64,000 nucleotides of DNA, taken from the NCBI RefSeq assembly GCF_000504285.1, contig NZ_KI632511.1, positions 3,097,372-3,161,371 on the forward strand, in the 5' to 3' direction. Of this stretch, positions 24,496 to 32,865 are shown piece by piece (within the stretch, counting starts at the first letter, position 1; each line of letters begins with the position of its first letter). The translations under genes were made by a program, and so were the position numbers. The notes beneath the pieces were generated by a model. It made no database searches. It was given only the letters and a program-made list of their open reading frames with translations, and was not told the origin of the DNA. Origin of the DNA: Actinospica robiniae DSM 44927 (GTDB lineage: Bacteria > Actinomycetota > Actinomycetes > Streptomycetales > Catenulisporaceae).

Positions 24496-26561
24496 GTGCG
24501 ATGCGACGTGCGACCATGCCCGAGGCACGCATCTACGACTGCACGATCCGCCATGTGCGTCGTGGTCCAGTCCACAACGACTTCACCTATCGGACGTCGT
24601 TGTGGCTCGTCGACCTCGACCACATCCCGCGTCTGCCTGGCCCGCTGAACCGGCTCACCGAGTTCAGGGCGAGCGACCATGCGGGAGATCCGAAGCTGGG
24701 GCTGCGGCAGAACGTGGAGAGCTACCTCGCGGGCGAAGGGATCGACTTGGCGGGCGGCCGTGTGCTGATGCTGACGGCACCGCGCTCTCTCGGGCACGTG
24801 TTCAACCCGCTGACCGTCTACTGGTGCCACGACGCGGCCGGAACGCTCGCGTGCGTCATCGCAGAGGTCCACAACACGTACGGAGGCCGCCACCGCTATC
24901 TGCTGCGGCCCGACGATGCCGGACGCGCCGATGCGGACAAGCAGTTCTACGTCTCCCCGTTCTACCCCGTCTCCGGCCAGTACCGCATGTCCGTGCCTGA
25001 GCCCGGCGAGGATCTCCACCTGACCATCCGTTACCAGCCGCCGGATGCAGCTCCGTTCGTTGCCGTACTTCGCGGTCGCGCGACTCCCGCCTCGCTGGGA
25101 GCCGTGGTACGACGCGCGCTCACCCAGCCGTGTCCGACGCTGCTGACTGCGGCTCGGATCCGGGTCCAGGGCGTCCGGCTCTATCTGCGCGGCCTTCCGG
25201 TGACCCCTCGTTCGGCTCAACCATCCACCCAGCCATGTCCACGGTCATCTGATCACACCATCGCCTCCGAGAGGACAGCCCGCTCCATGTCGAGACCGAC
25301 TGCGGATCCGGTCGCGCCGCGACTGGACCGGCTCTACCGAGACCTGACCGGCGGCCGCCGGCTCCCCGTAGGGATCCGCGCATGGGACGGCAGCCACGCC
25401 GGGCCCGTGGCAGACCCGACGCTCGTCATCCGCTCGCCACGCGCGCTGCGGCGCCTCCTGTGGGCGCCGAACGAGCTCGGACTCGCGCAGGCGTACGTCA
25501 CCGGGGAGCTCGATCTCAACGGCGACGTGGCCGAAGGGCTGCGCCGGGTGTGGGACGACGTCGGCCGCAGCGACAGTCCGCCCCGGATGACCAAGCCCGC
25601 CAACCTCGTGCGCCTGCTCAGCACCGCCCTTCGCTTCGGGGCGGTCGGCCCGCGCCCGGCGCCGCCTGCGTCCCAGGCCCGGGTGAACGGAGATCTGCAT
25701 ACTCTGGCTCGCGATCGTGCCGTGATCGCTCACCACTACGACCTGTCCAACGACTTCTACGCCCTGCTGCTCGACCCGACGATGGCGTATTCGAGTGCGT
25801 ACTGGACCTCAACCGAACCCGGATACACCCTCGCCGACGCGCAGCGCGACAAACTCGATCTGATCTGCCGCAAGCTCGAACTCGCGCCCGGCATGCGGCT
25901 GCTGGACATCGGATGCGGCTGGGGCGGGCTGCTGATCCACGCGGTGGAACGGTTCGGCGTCCACGGGCTCGGCCTCACCCTTTCGGAGCAGCAGGCTGCC
26001 TATATCAATGATCAACTGAAGAAGCGCGGCTTGGCCGATCAGGTCGAGGTGCGCGTCGCCCACTTCCGCGAGTTCCACGAGCCTCACGCCTTCGATGCCG
26101 TCGCCTCGATCGAGATGGGCGAGCACGTCGGAGCAGAGGCCTACCCCGTCTACACGTCTGCCGTGCGCACCGCGCTGAAGGCCGGCGGCCGCGCGTTGAT
26201 CCAGCAGATGTCGCGGGCCCACGGGACGGCTCCGGGCGGCGGGCCGTTCATCGAAGCGTTCATCGCGCCGGACATGCAGATGCGCCCGATCGAAGAGACG
26301 ATCGCCCTATGGCGCGCGGCCGGGTTTCAGGTTCACGGCACCGAATCGCTGCGCGAGCACTACGTGCGCACCGTCGCGGCCTGGCGCGAGAATCTCGAGG
26401 ACTCCTGGGTGAAGGCGCGCGACCTGGTGGGCGATGAGACCGCACGGGTCTGGCGGCTGTACCTGGGCGGCGGGCAGCTCGCCTTCGAGCAGGGCCGAAT
26501 GGGCGTGGATCAGATCCTGCTCGGCATGCCGACGGAGGGATCCGGCGATGACGGGCACTGA
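24492..26561 (+). CDS. DUF1365 - cyclopropane fatty-acyl-phospholipid synthase-like fusion
   Basis: One uninterrupted frame of 689 residues starting at a GTG that overlaps the previous stop (GTGA). Residues about 8-245 are a DUF1365 domain (ARIYDCTIRHVR, SLGHVFNPLTVYWCHD, VHNTYGGRHRY, KQFYVSPFYPVSGQYRM). After a ~40-residue Ser/Thr/Pro linker, residues about 270-689 form a CFA synthase/UfaA1-like SAM methyltransferase (IAHHYDLSNDFYALLLD, LLDIGCGWGGLLIHA, SIEMGEHVG). An internal ATG at 25287 with GAGAGGA upstream could produce the methyltransferase alone. In mycobacteria these are two genes (Rv0448c, Rv0447c). Likely makes cyclopropane or 10-methyl acyl chains on membrane phospholipids. Confidence 0.85.
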   Translation: MSAMRRATMPEARIYDCTIRHVRRGPVHNDFTYRTSLWLVDLDHIPRLPGPLNRLTEFRASDHAGDPKLGLRQNVESYLAGEGIDLAGGRVLMLTAPRSLGHVFNPLTVYWCHDAAGTLACVIAEVHNTYGGRHRYLLRPDDAGRADADKQFYVSPFYPVSGQYRMSVPEPGEDLHLTIRYQPPDAAPFVAVLRGRATPASLGAVVRRALTQPCPTLLTAARIRVQGVRLYLRGLPVTPRSAQPSTQPCPRSSDHTIASERTARSMSRPTADPVAPRLDRLYRDLTGGRRLPVGIRAWDGSHAGPVADPTLVIRSPRALRRLLWAPNELGLAQAYVTGELDLNGDVAEGLRRVWDDVGRSDSPPRMTKPANLVRLLSTALRFGAVGPRPAPPASQARVNGDLHTLARDRAVIAHHYDLSNDFYALLLDPTMAYSSAYWTSTEPGYTLADAQRDKLDLICRKLELAPGMRLLDIGCGWGGLLIHAVERFGVHGLGLTLSEQQAAYINDQLKKRGLADQVEVRVAHFREFHEPHAFDAVASIEMGEHVGAEAYPVYTSAVRTALKAGGRALIQQMSRAHGTAPGGGPFIEAFIAPDMQMRPIEETIALWRAAGFQVHGTESLREHYVRTVAAWRENLEDSWVKARDLVGDETARVWRLYLGGGQLAFEQGRMGVDQILLGMPTEGSGDDGH

Positions 26562-27354
26562 TCTGCACGCGTGGGCGCTGTCGCTGCCCGTGACCGCCGC
26601 CGCATCGCTGCTCGTCTTCACCGCCGCGTTCGCGATCGGCGCCAGAAGCGGACGCTATCGGGTGGCCGACGTCGCGTGGGGCGCTGCGTTCGTCGTCATC
26701 GCGGCCGTCGCCTTCGGGCTCTCGGCCGGCCACGGGGATCTGGCGCGGCGCATCCTGGTGCTGGTACTGACCGGCGTGTGGGGCCTGCGGCTGGCCGTGC
26801 ACATCGGTCTCCGCTCCCGCGGCAAGCCGGAGGACCCCCGGTATGAACAACTGCTCGGCAAAGCGCGCGGATCAAGGCAGTGGTACGCGTTCACCCACAT
26901 CTTCGCGCTGCAGGCATTCCTGGCCTGGTTCATCTCCCTGCCGATCCAGGTCGCGGCATTCGGAACGGCGTCCCCCGGCCCGCAGACCGCGGCCGCCTGC
27001 GCGCTCTGGGCTTTGGGTTTCGTCTTCGAGGCGGTCGCGGACCGGCAACTCGCCCGCTTCAAGGCGGACCAGGCGATCCGGGGCCGGCTGCTGACGACCG
27101 GCCTGCGGCGCTACACCCGGCATCCCAACTACTTCGGCGACGCATGCGTATGGTGGGGCCTGTTCCTCCTCGGCGCCGACCAGTGGGCCGGGCTGAGCAC
27201 GATCGCCTCGCCCATCGTGATGACCCTGCTGCTGACCCTCGGCAGCGGCATGCGGCTGGCGGATCGTCATATGACCCGAACCCGACCCGAGTTCGCCGCC
27301 TACGCGCATCGCACCAGTGGCTTCATCCCGCTCCCGCCTCGGCGCGAACGGTGA
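26548..27354 (+). CDS. DUF1295 membrane protein (Rv0446c-like)
   Basis: 268 residues from ATG 26548, preceded by GGAGGGA and overlapping the previous gene by 14 bp. About six hydrophobic segments; the C-terminal TGLRRYTRHPNYFGDACVWWG motif is the signature of the steroid-reductase/ICMT-like DUF1295 family. Such proteins use a membrane-embedded site for reduction or methyl transfer. It is the last gene of the lipid operon and converges with rskA 18 bp away. Confidence 0.9.
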   Translation: MTGTDLHAWALSLPVTAAASLLVFTAAFAIGARSGRYRVADVAWGAAFVVIAAVAFGLSAGHGDLARRILVLVLTGVWGLRLAVHIGLRSRGKPEDPRYEQLLGKARGSRQWYAFTHIFALQAFLAWFISLPIQVAAFGTASPGPQTAAACALWALGFVFEAVADRQLARFKADQAIRGRLLTTGLRRYTRHPNYFGDACVWWGLFLLGADQWAGLSTIASPIVMTLLLTLGSGMRLADRHMTRTRPEFAAYAHRTSGFIPLPPRRER

Positions 27355-27372
27355 CGCCGAGCCTTGATCCAC

Positions 27373-28161
27373 TCAATCGGAGCCGCCGAGGGCGGCCACC
27401 ATCACCGGTGTCGTCGTCGGCTGCGGGCTGCCGCCTGCCGGTTCGATCGTCATACCGACATTCGCCTCGCCGGTCAGGCCTCGGATCACCACGGGTGTGG
27501 CAGGGTCGGTCGACATCAGCGCCACGGAGCGGGCTTTGCCGTCGGGTGTCATCAGCCACAGCTGATAGGTCTTGCCCGCGGGTGCGCCGGCGAGGCCGGT
27601 GAACCCGACTGCCGCCTCGTCGAGCTGGCGCGAGTCGATGAGCAGCGCGGTGCCGCCGCCGGTCACCTTCACGCGCGCGGTGGCGGCGTCGGGGGCGGCG
27701 AGCAGCTGAGAGATCTGCGTCGAGCGGGCGTTCAGGCTGTCGAGCTGGTGCTGCTGGTCGATCGTGCGCCAGCCGAGGCCCGCGGCAAGCAGGGCCAGGG
27801 CCGCCGCGACCGCCCACCCGGCCCGCAGGCGGCGCTTCGAACTGCGCCGCTGCGCCTGCCGCTGCGCCGGCGACTGCCGCTGCGTCTGCGTCTGTGGGTC
27901 GGAACCCTCATCGGTGATCGGCGGGAGCTGGCGGGTCACCGCGATCTGCGCGTCGAGGCCGTCCTTGAGCGAGCCAGGGGGCTGCTGCGCGACCGCCATC
28001 GCCATGATCGCGACGACCTCTCTCAGCTCACGAACCTCCGCGGCGCAGTCCGCGCACTGGGCCATGTGCGCCTCGAACGCGGCCCGCTCGGCCTCGCCGA
28101 GCGCGTCGCAGACGTAGGCGCCGGTCAGGGTGTGCACGCCGGGACCTGCCATGGTCGTCAC
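27373..28161 (-). CDS. rskA: Anti-sigma factor RskA-like
   Basis: 262 residues if translation starts at GTG 28161, which overlaps the sigma stop as GTGA and has GGGAG upstream; ATG 28152 is an alternative. The N-terminal zinc anti-sigma motif is AHMAQCADCAAEV (HxxxCxxC). One membrane helix (about 105-125, AVAAALALLAAGLGW) precedes an extracytoplasmic RskA domain (TYQLWLMTPDGKARSVALM). It sequesters SigK at the membrane until regulated proteolysis releases it. Confidence 0.9.
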   Translation of the reverse strand: MTTMAGPGVHTLTGAYVCDALGEAERAAFEAHMAQCADCAAEVRELREVVAIMAMAVAQQPPGSLKDGLDAQIAVTRQLPPITDEGSDPQTQTQRQSPAQRQAQRRSSKRRLRAGWAVAAALALLAAGLGWRTIDQQHQLDSLNARSTQISQLLAAPDAATARVKVTGGGTALLIDSRQLDEAAVGFTGLAGAPAGKTYQLWLMTPDGKARSVALMSTDPATPVVIRGLTGEANVGMTIEPAGGSPQPTTTPVMVAALGGSD

Positions 28162-28760
28162 GTCCCCACTCCCAGGCAGTCGCGCAGCTTGGCCAAGCCG
28201 TCGCGCATCCTGGTCTTGATGGTGCCGAGCGGCGACCCGAGCAGTTCCGCGACCTGCTGATACGTGTAGCCGCTGTAGTAGGCGAGGGTGACCGACTCGC
28301 GTTGCAGGTCGGTCAGCCCGCGCAGGCAGCGGCGCAGCCGTTGGCGCTCGAGCCTTCCCTCGACCTCCTCGGCCACGTCCTTCTCCGGCAGGACCCGCGC
28401 GGACTCGCGCGCGCTCTTCTCGGCCCGTTCCGTCGCCGCCTGCTCCGCGCGGACCCGGTCGACCGCGCGGCGGTGCGCGATCGTCATCACCCAGGCCCTC
28501 GCCGAGCCGCGTCCGGGGTCGAACCGGCTCGCGCTGCGCCACACCTCCACGAGCACCTCCTGCGCCACTTCCTCGGCCTGTGCCGGGTCCCGCAGGATCC
28601 GCGTGGCCAGCCCGAAGACCGGCCCCGAGAGTTCGGCGTAGACGTGCTCGAACGCGTCCCTCTCCCCCAGGCTGACCCGGCGCAGCCAGCCGTCGAGTCC
28701 CTCGGCCGCCGGGGCAGCGGAGTCCGGGCCGAGGGCCCGCAGCGGCTCGCGCTCGCTCAT
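28158..28760 (-). CDS. sigK: ECF RNA polymerase sigma factor SigK
   Basis: 200 residues. Region 2 (about 35-105, ATRILRDPAQAEEVAQEVLVEVW and WVMTIAHRRAVDRVR) and region 4 (about 135-190, ESVTLAYYSGYTYQQVAELLG and GTIKTRMRDGLAKLR) match SigK. Coupled to the RskA-like anti-sigma factor. In Mycobacterium tuberculosis sigK adjoins the same four lipid genes and activates them; here they face each other, so the same regulon is likely. Confidence 0.88.
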   Translation of the reverse strand: MSEREPLRALGPDSAAPAAEGLDGWLRRVSLGERDAFEHVYAELSGPVFGLATRILRDPAQAEEVAQEVLVEVWRSASRFDPGRGSARAWVMTIAHRRAVDRVRAEQAATERAEKSARESARVLPEKDVAEEVEGRLERQRLRRCLRGLTDLQRESVTLAYYSGYTYQQVAELLGSPLGTIKTRMRDGLAKLRDCLGVGT

Positions 28761-28983
28761 CCGAGCATTCCGCGTGCCACGCCGGCCTGCGGTACCACCG
28801 TCTTCGACAAGGTCATACCCTTCCTTCGAAGCAGGCCCCGGTTCGGATTGGTCCGACCTGTCCGACCGCCAGGCTATTGCGAGCCGGCCGCCGCGCGAGT
28901 TCTCTCCGCCCTCCGCCGCGTCCGCCGCGTCGCGCTCACGTGGGCGATTGGGCTTATCGCCCGGTCGGAGCTACCGTCTGAGT

Positions 28984-29856
28984 ATGCCGGGCGGCTATCG
29001 GAACACCGAGCGCCTCCGGGACGCCGGCGAGGAGGCCTACGTGCACGCACCGTCAGCAGCGTCCCGGACTTCCACCACGGTCCCCGCACACGCGCTCGCC
29101 GCGCTGGCCGAGCGGCAGCACCGGGTGCCGCTGCCGGAGCTCAAGGCGCGGGCGCTGGACCGGCCGACGCCGTTGAACGGGCGAGAAGCGCTGAACGGCA
29201 GTCACATCGCCGTCGTGGCCGAGCTCGAGCCGGGACCGGCCGCGGAGAACGTGCCGCGCGCCGAGCGGTACGAGGCCGACGGCGCGGCGGTGATCGCCGT
29301 GTCCGCCGATCCCGGGACCGCCGGACCCATAGCGGCGCTGGCTGCCATGGCCGACGTCGACGCGCACACGCAGGTGCCGCTGTTCAGCCTCGAGCCGGTC
29401 GTGTGCAGCTACCAGCTCTGGGAGGCCCGGGCGCACGGCGCGAGCCTCATCCTGGTGCATCCGCCGCTGGTGACCGACGCGGCCCTGATCTCCCTCGTCG
29501 AGCGCGCCGGCACGATCGGGCTGACCCCGGTGGTCGAGGTGCGCAGCGCACATGATCTGGTCCGGGCGCTGCGCGGCGAGGCCACCGCGCTGTTGCTGCG
29601 CCCGACGCTGCGGGCCACGCCCGGCTCCGTCCAGTCCACGCTGGCGAAGCTGCTCCCGCTGGTGCCGGCCGGCGTGGTGCGCGTGTCCGCGGCCGGCTCT
29701 TCGCCCCGCAGCGACCTGCTGGCGAGCGCCAAACTGGGCACGGACGCCATCTTCGTCGACAGCAGGCAGCTGGCCGGCGGCGGTCCGGGCGAGTCCGTCG
29801 CGACGCTCGCGGCGCTCGGCGCCCATCCCGCCGTCGTCCGCAGGCGTATGCCGTAG
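28984..29856 (+). CDS. TrpC-like (indole-3-glycerol-phosphate synthase) homologue lacking catalytic residues
   Basis: 290 residues from ATG 28984. The outline of a TrpC barrel is recognisable: LPELKARALDRPTP, IAVVAELEPGPA, GAAVIAVSAD, CSYQLWEARAHGASLILVHPPL, GLTPVVEVRSAHDL, GTDAIFVDSRQL. The Glu of the first motif and the Glu of VEV remain, but the essential lysines (EIK-SPS and RKDF motifs in true TrpC) are replaced (ELE, SLEPVV), and the NNR and SESG phosphate-side motifs read LRPT and SAAG. It is therefore probably a non-catalytic relative. Its start lies 223 bp from sigK on the opposite strand. The true function is unknown. Confidence 0.65.
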   Translation: MPGGYRNTERLRDAGEEAYVHAPSAASRTSTTVPAHALAALAERQHRVPLPELKARALDRPTPLNGREALNGSHIAVVAELEPGPAAENVPRAERYEADGAAVIAVSADPGTAGPIAALAAMADVDAHTQVPLFSLEPVVCSYQLWEARAHGASLILVHPPLVTDAALISLVERAGTIGLTPVVEVRSAHDLVRALRGEATALLLRPTLRATPGSVQSTLAKLLPLVPAGVVRVSAAGSSPRSDLLASAKLGTDAIFVDSRQLAGGGPGESVATLAALGAHPAVVRRRMP

Positions 29857-29881
29857 CCGGACGCCACGGCGCGGCTCGCGG

Positions 29882-30077
29882 TCAGGGCCAGAGCAGGTCG
29901 CGTGTCCAGGCGTTCTCGCCCTCGGCCTCGTGCGTCGGCCTTGATCGCGCCGGACAGCCACTCGACGAACAGCGCGACCGGTTCCGCGGGCGCGGAGGCC
30001 GCGTCGAACGGCGGGAGTTCGGTATCGAACACCGCGAGGCCGCGAAGCAGTTCCCGTAGTGTCGCCTGGTCTGCCAT
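29882..30077 (-). pseudogene. Remnant of a PNPOx-family flavoprotein with internal deletion
   Basis: The first about 54 codons (MADQATLRELLRGL, then LPPFDAASAPAEPVALFVEW) match the N-terminus of pyridoxamine-phosphate-oxidase-like proteins and follow a GAGGGTGG ribosome-binding site. After SGAIKADA the frame should shift to read EGENAWTRDLLWP and a stop at 29882-29884, matching the usual end of such proteins. The roughly 150 residues in between, including the FMN site, are gone. Without the shift the frame reads on for another 470 bp over the neighbouring gene. Confidence 0.55.
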
Positions 30078-30134
30078 AGCCACCCTCGACTCCCGCTGGA
30101 CTACGTGGCGCTCCCCGCGCACTCTGACAGTCCG

Positions 30135-31310
30135 TCAGCCCAGCGTCATCAGTGGCACCGGATCGCCGGCCGCTGCGCCGGGCGGGACCGCGGCGAGCGC
30201 GTCGCCGAGAGCGGCGCCGTTGAGGAACGCCGGCCGGTCGCCGCCCAGCGGAAGCACGCCGGGGCCGTCCCAGCTGACCGGGATGATCCGCGTGCGCCCG
30301 GCCAGCGGGGCCACCGGGCGAAGCAGCGCGGCCTGCGGGAGCCGGCGCAGCCCGCGGCCGGACAGTCCGGCGAGTAAGGGCTCGAGCAGCGTGTGCGCGG
30401 CGACGAGCGCGGCGAAGGGGTTGCCGGGCAGCCCGACGACGAACGGCCCGCCGCGCAGCCGGGCGAGCACCTGCGGATGGCCCGGCCGGCACGCCACCGC
30501 GTCCACGATCCACTGCGCGCCGAGCTGTGTGATCATCCGGCGCAGCCCATCACCCGCGCCGACCGACGTCGAGCCGGTCACTACGACCACATCGGCGTCG
30601 CCGGCGGCCTCGACCGCCTCGCGCAGTCCGGAGGCCGGGCGGTCGGTGACGTGTGCGATGCCGGCGAGGCGGCCGCCGAACTCTGCGACGAGGGATGGCA
30701 GCAGCGGGCCGAGCCCGTCCCGGATCCGGCCCGGATCCGGGCGGCCGTGGAGCACCAACTCGTCACCCGTGACGAGAGCACGCACGATCGGGGCCGGATA
30801 CACCAACAGCTCGTCGTAGCCGCAAGTCGCGGCCAATCCGAGCACGGCTGGGCGGATCGGCGTGCCCGCGGGCACGAGCCGCGCGCCCGGGGCGGCGTCC
30901 TCGCCTGTCGGCCGGATGTGCCGGCCTCGAGACGGCTCGGGGCCGGCGACCTCGTCGCCGGCCACGCTCGCGTCCTCCACCGGCAGCACCGCCCACGCTC
31001 CCGCCGGGACGACCGCACCCGTCGCGATCTCCACAGCGTTCCCCTCGGCGAGCAGCCCAGGCCACGCCGCGCCCGGCCGGGCCCGCCCGAGCACCCGCCA
31101 CGGCCCACGTCCCGCGACCGCGTATCCGTCCATCGCCGCCGTGTCGAAGCCGGGCAACGGCAAGGCAGCCGCCAGATCCTCGGCCAGCACCAGACCCGAC
31201 GCCTCGGCGAGCGTCACCCGCACCGCCGCCCGAGGCGAGCCGGCCGCATGCGCGTACGCGCGCGCCTCGACCCAGGCGACATCCCTGCACGTCGGCTTTT
31301 CCATGGTCAT
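30135..31310 (-). CDS. moeA: Molybdopterin molybdotransferase MoeA
   Basis: 391 residues from ATG 31310 with GGTGAG 6 nt upstream (ATGs at 31316 and 31304 are alternatives). Domain order is typical: N-terminal FDTAAMDGYAV, central EIATGAVVPAGAWAV, MogA-like VVVVTGSTSVGAGDGL, LRGGPFVVGLPGNPFAAL, and a C-terminal domain. MoeA inserts molybdate into adenylylated molybdopterin in the cytoplasm. No other moco genes are adjacent. In the MogA-like signature the usual second Gly-Gly is TGSTSVG, a normal actinobacterial variation. Confidence 0.92.
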   Translation of the reverse strand: MTMEKPTCRDVAWVEARAYAHAAGSPRAAVRVTLAEASGLVLAEDLAAALPLPGFDTAAMDGYAVAGRGPWRVLGRARPGAAWPGLLAEGNAVEIATGAVVPAGAWAVLPVEDASVAGDEVAGPEPSRGRHIRPTGEDAAPGARLVPAGTPIRPAVLGLAATCGYDELLVYPAPIVRALVTGDELVLHGRPDPGRIRDGLGPLLPSLVAEFGGRLAGIAHVTDRPASGLREAVEAAGDADVVVVTGSTSVGAGDGLRRMITQLGAQWIVDAVACRPGHPQVLARLRGGPFVVGLPGNPFAALVAAHTLLEPLLAGLSGRGLRRLPQAALLRPVAPLAGRTRIIPVSWDGPGVLPLGGDRPAFLNGAALGDALAAVPPGAAAGDPVPLMTLG

Positions 31311-31462
31311 CACCATCTCACCACGGTCCCATCCCGACGTTTCGCCCGAACGTCGCCGCACTCGTACGCTCGGTTTCTCCCGTGCGCGGCCGCCGAAACG
31401 CGGGAGTAGCCTCAGAGTCGGAGGGGTGAAACACAGCGCTGCGCGCAGGAGGGGACGAACCG

Positions 31463-32062
31463 ATGACCGCTGCCGTCGACGAGGCGGCCGTCCGCGCCCG
31501 GTTCGAGGACCTGCTCGAACGGGCCGGAAACCCGGTCCTGTACCTGGACCGTCGCATCGGGATCGGATTCGTCGACGAGGGCGGGGTGTACAGCCAGGGC
31601 ACTGATATCGTCGTGGCCCGGTTGTGGATCGAATCATTGCCGCCCGGCGCTATCGACGCCTTGATCGCGCGCCAGATCGGCGCCGCATCGGCGATCACCG
31701 GCCCGGGTCCGGTGCTGGCGCTGGCCGCGGCCCGACTCGCGCGCTATCTCAGGACCCTCATGTGGTGTGGCGGCCTGATCTCCTTCGCCTTCGTCCCGCC
31801 CCGCACAGCGGCCGCCATCTGCGTAGCGGCCTTCCTGATCGGCCACGTCGTGTGCCACCTGCTCCGCCGCATCGAGTACGCGTTGGACGCGTACGCGGTC
31901 GACCTGGTCGGCGCGGAAGCGTTGGCGGAGTGCCTGGACCTCCTACGCTTGCCCTTCAACGGAACCCTCGAGTGGGCGTTATTCGTGTTCGGCTACGGCA
32001 CGCATCCGCGCCTGGACGACCGCATCCGGAGGGTCAGGAAACTCATACGCCAAGAGCCCTAA
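31463..32062 (+). CDS. Degenerate M48-like membrane protein without HExxH
   Basis: 199 residues from ATG 31463 behind AGGAGGGG. The arrangement follows M48 peptidases: a strand-rich N-terminus (GTDIVVARLWIESLPPGAID), then ALIARQIGAAS where HExxH would be, one or two membrane helices (about 98-135), RRIEYALDAYAVDLVGAEALAECL where the third ligand EYxAD region lies, and the terminal THPRLDDRIRRVRKL motif. The zinc His residues are absent, so peptidase activity is not expected. Its stop codon overlaps that of the convergent gene (CTAA). Confidence 0.6.
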   Translation: MTAAVDEAAVRARFEDLLERAGNPVLYLDRRIGIGFVDEGGVYSQGTDIVVARLWIESLPPGAIDALIARQIGAASAITGPGPVLALAAARLARYLRTLMWCGGLISFAFVPPRTAAAICVAAFLIGHVVCHLLRRIEYALDAYAVDLVGAEALAECLDLLRLPFNGTLEWALFVFGYGTHPRLDDRIRRVRKLIRQEP

Positions 32063-32841
32063 GCTTCCGGGCAACGGCCGGCCACGAACAGCGAGTGCAG
32101 GGCGAGATCGAGGACGGCCGGGTCCCGGATCGGCTGCGGCCACGGCACGGTCACCACGGAGGCGCCGACCGCGCCGGGCAGTTCGGCCAGGAACGCGATG
32201 CCCTCGCTGTCGAGCTCCCACAGCCACGCCACGCGGACCGGCTTGGCCATCATCGTGGCCAAGCACGGCGCGATGAGGTCGGCATGGTCGCTGTTGATGT
32301 GCTCGATGATGTCCTCGGCCACGTCGGCGAGCGGATCGAGGTCGGCGGCCAGGTACTCCTCGACGTCCACGGCCCCGCGGTTGTCCACCGTGTCGCAGTC
32401 GATACTGGCGAGATCGAGCTCTGCGATCAGCGGCGCGTGCGGCTCGCCCGCGCATTCGAGTGCGGTGAACAAGATTTCGTCCGGGTAGTGCTCTGCGATG
32501 GCGACGGCCGCATCGCGCAGGCCGGCCTCCGGAAGCGCGCGGAGCCAACCACAGGCTCCCAACGTCGCGCGCACGAGGCTGTGCCCGCCCACCTCGCGCG
32601 GCGCCTGGAGCGTCACCCGGGCGGCGACGTCGTTCTGCCCGCCGAGCAACGCGGCGTGCAGCGCGTTGCCCGATTCCAGCAGCACGACCGGGTATCCGCG
32701 CTCAGTGACAGCGCCCGGCACCGAGAGCGTCCGGCCGTCGGCGAGCGTCTCGACGTCGGTCACCCTCGCCGTGGAAGCCAGGGTGCGTACCCGCATGGCC
32801 TGCAGCGGATGTGGAACGACCGGATCTTGTTGGTGCGTCAT
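32059..32841 (-). CDS. DUF2470 (HugZ-like C-terminal) protein
   Basis: 260 residues. The C-terminal DUF2470 signature is IIEHINSDHADLIAPCL (about 178-194). This domain is found at the end of HugZ-type heme-degrading flavin-fold proteins and some PNPOx-like proteins. The N-terminal 150 residues resemble a split-barrel FMN-like fold (TLSVPGAVTERGYPVVLLESGNALH). It starts 24 bp after the S4 gene with GAGGATCCC before the ATG, so the two form an operon under the iron box at 33524. A role in heme or iron handling is inferred. Confidence 0.75.
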   Translation of the reverse strand: MTHQQDPVVPHPLQAMRVRTLASTARVTDVETLADGRTLSVPGAVTERGYPVVLLESGNALHAALLGGQNDVAARVTLQAPREVGGHSLVRATLGACGWLRALPEAGLRDAAVAIAEHYPDEILFTALECAGEPHAPLIAELDLASIDCDTVDNRGAVDVEEYLAADLDPLADVAEDIIEHINSDHADLIAPCLATMMAKPVRVAWLWELDSEGIAFLAELPGAVGASVVTVPWPQPIRDPAVLDLALHSLFVAGRCPEA

Positions 32842-32865
32842 GGGATCCTCGCAGTTCGACGGCGA

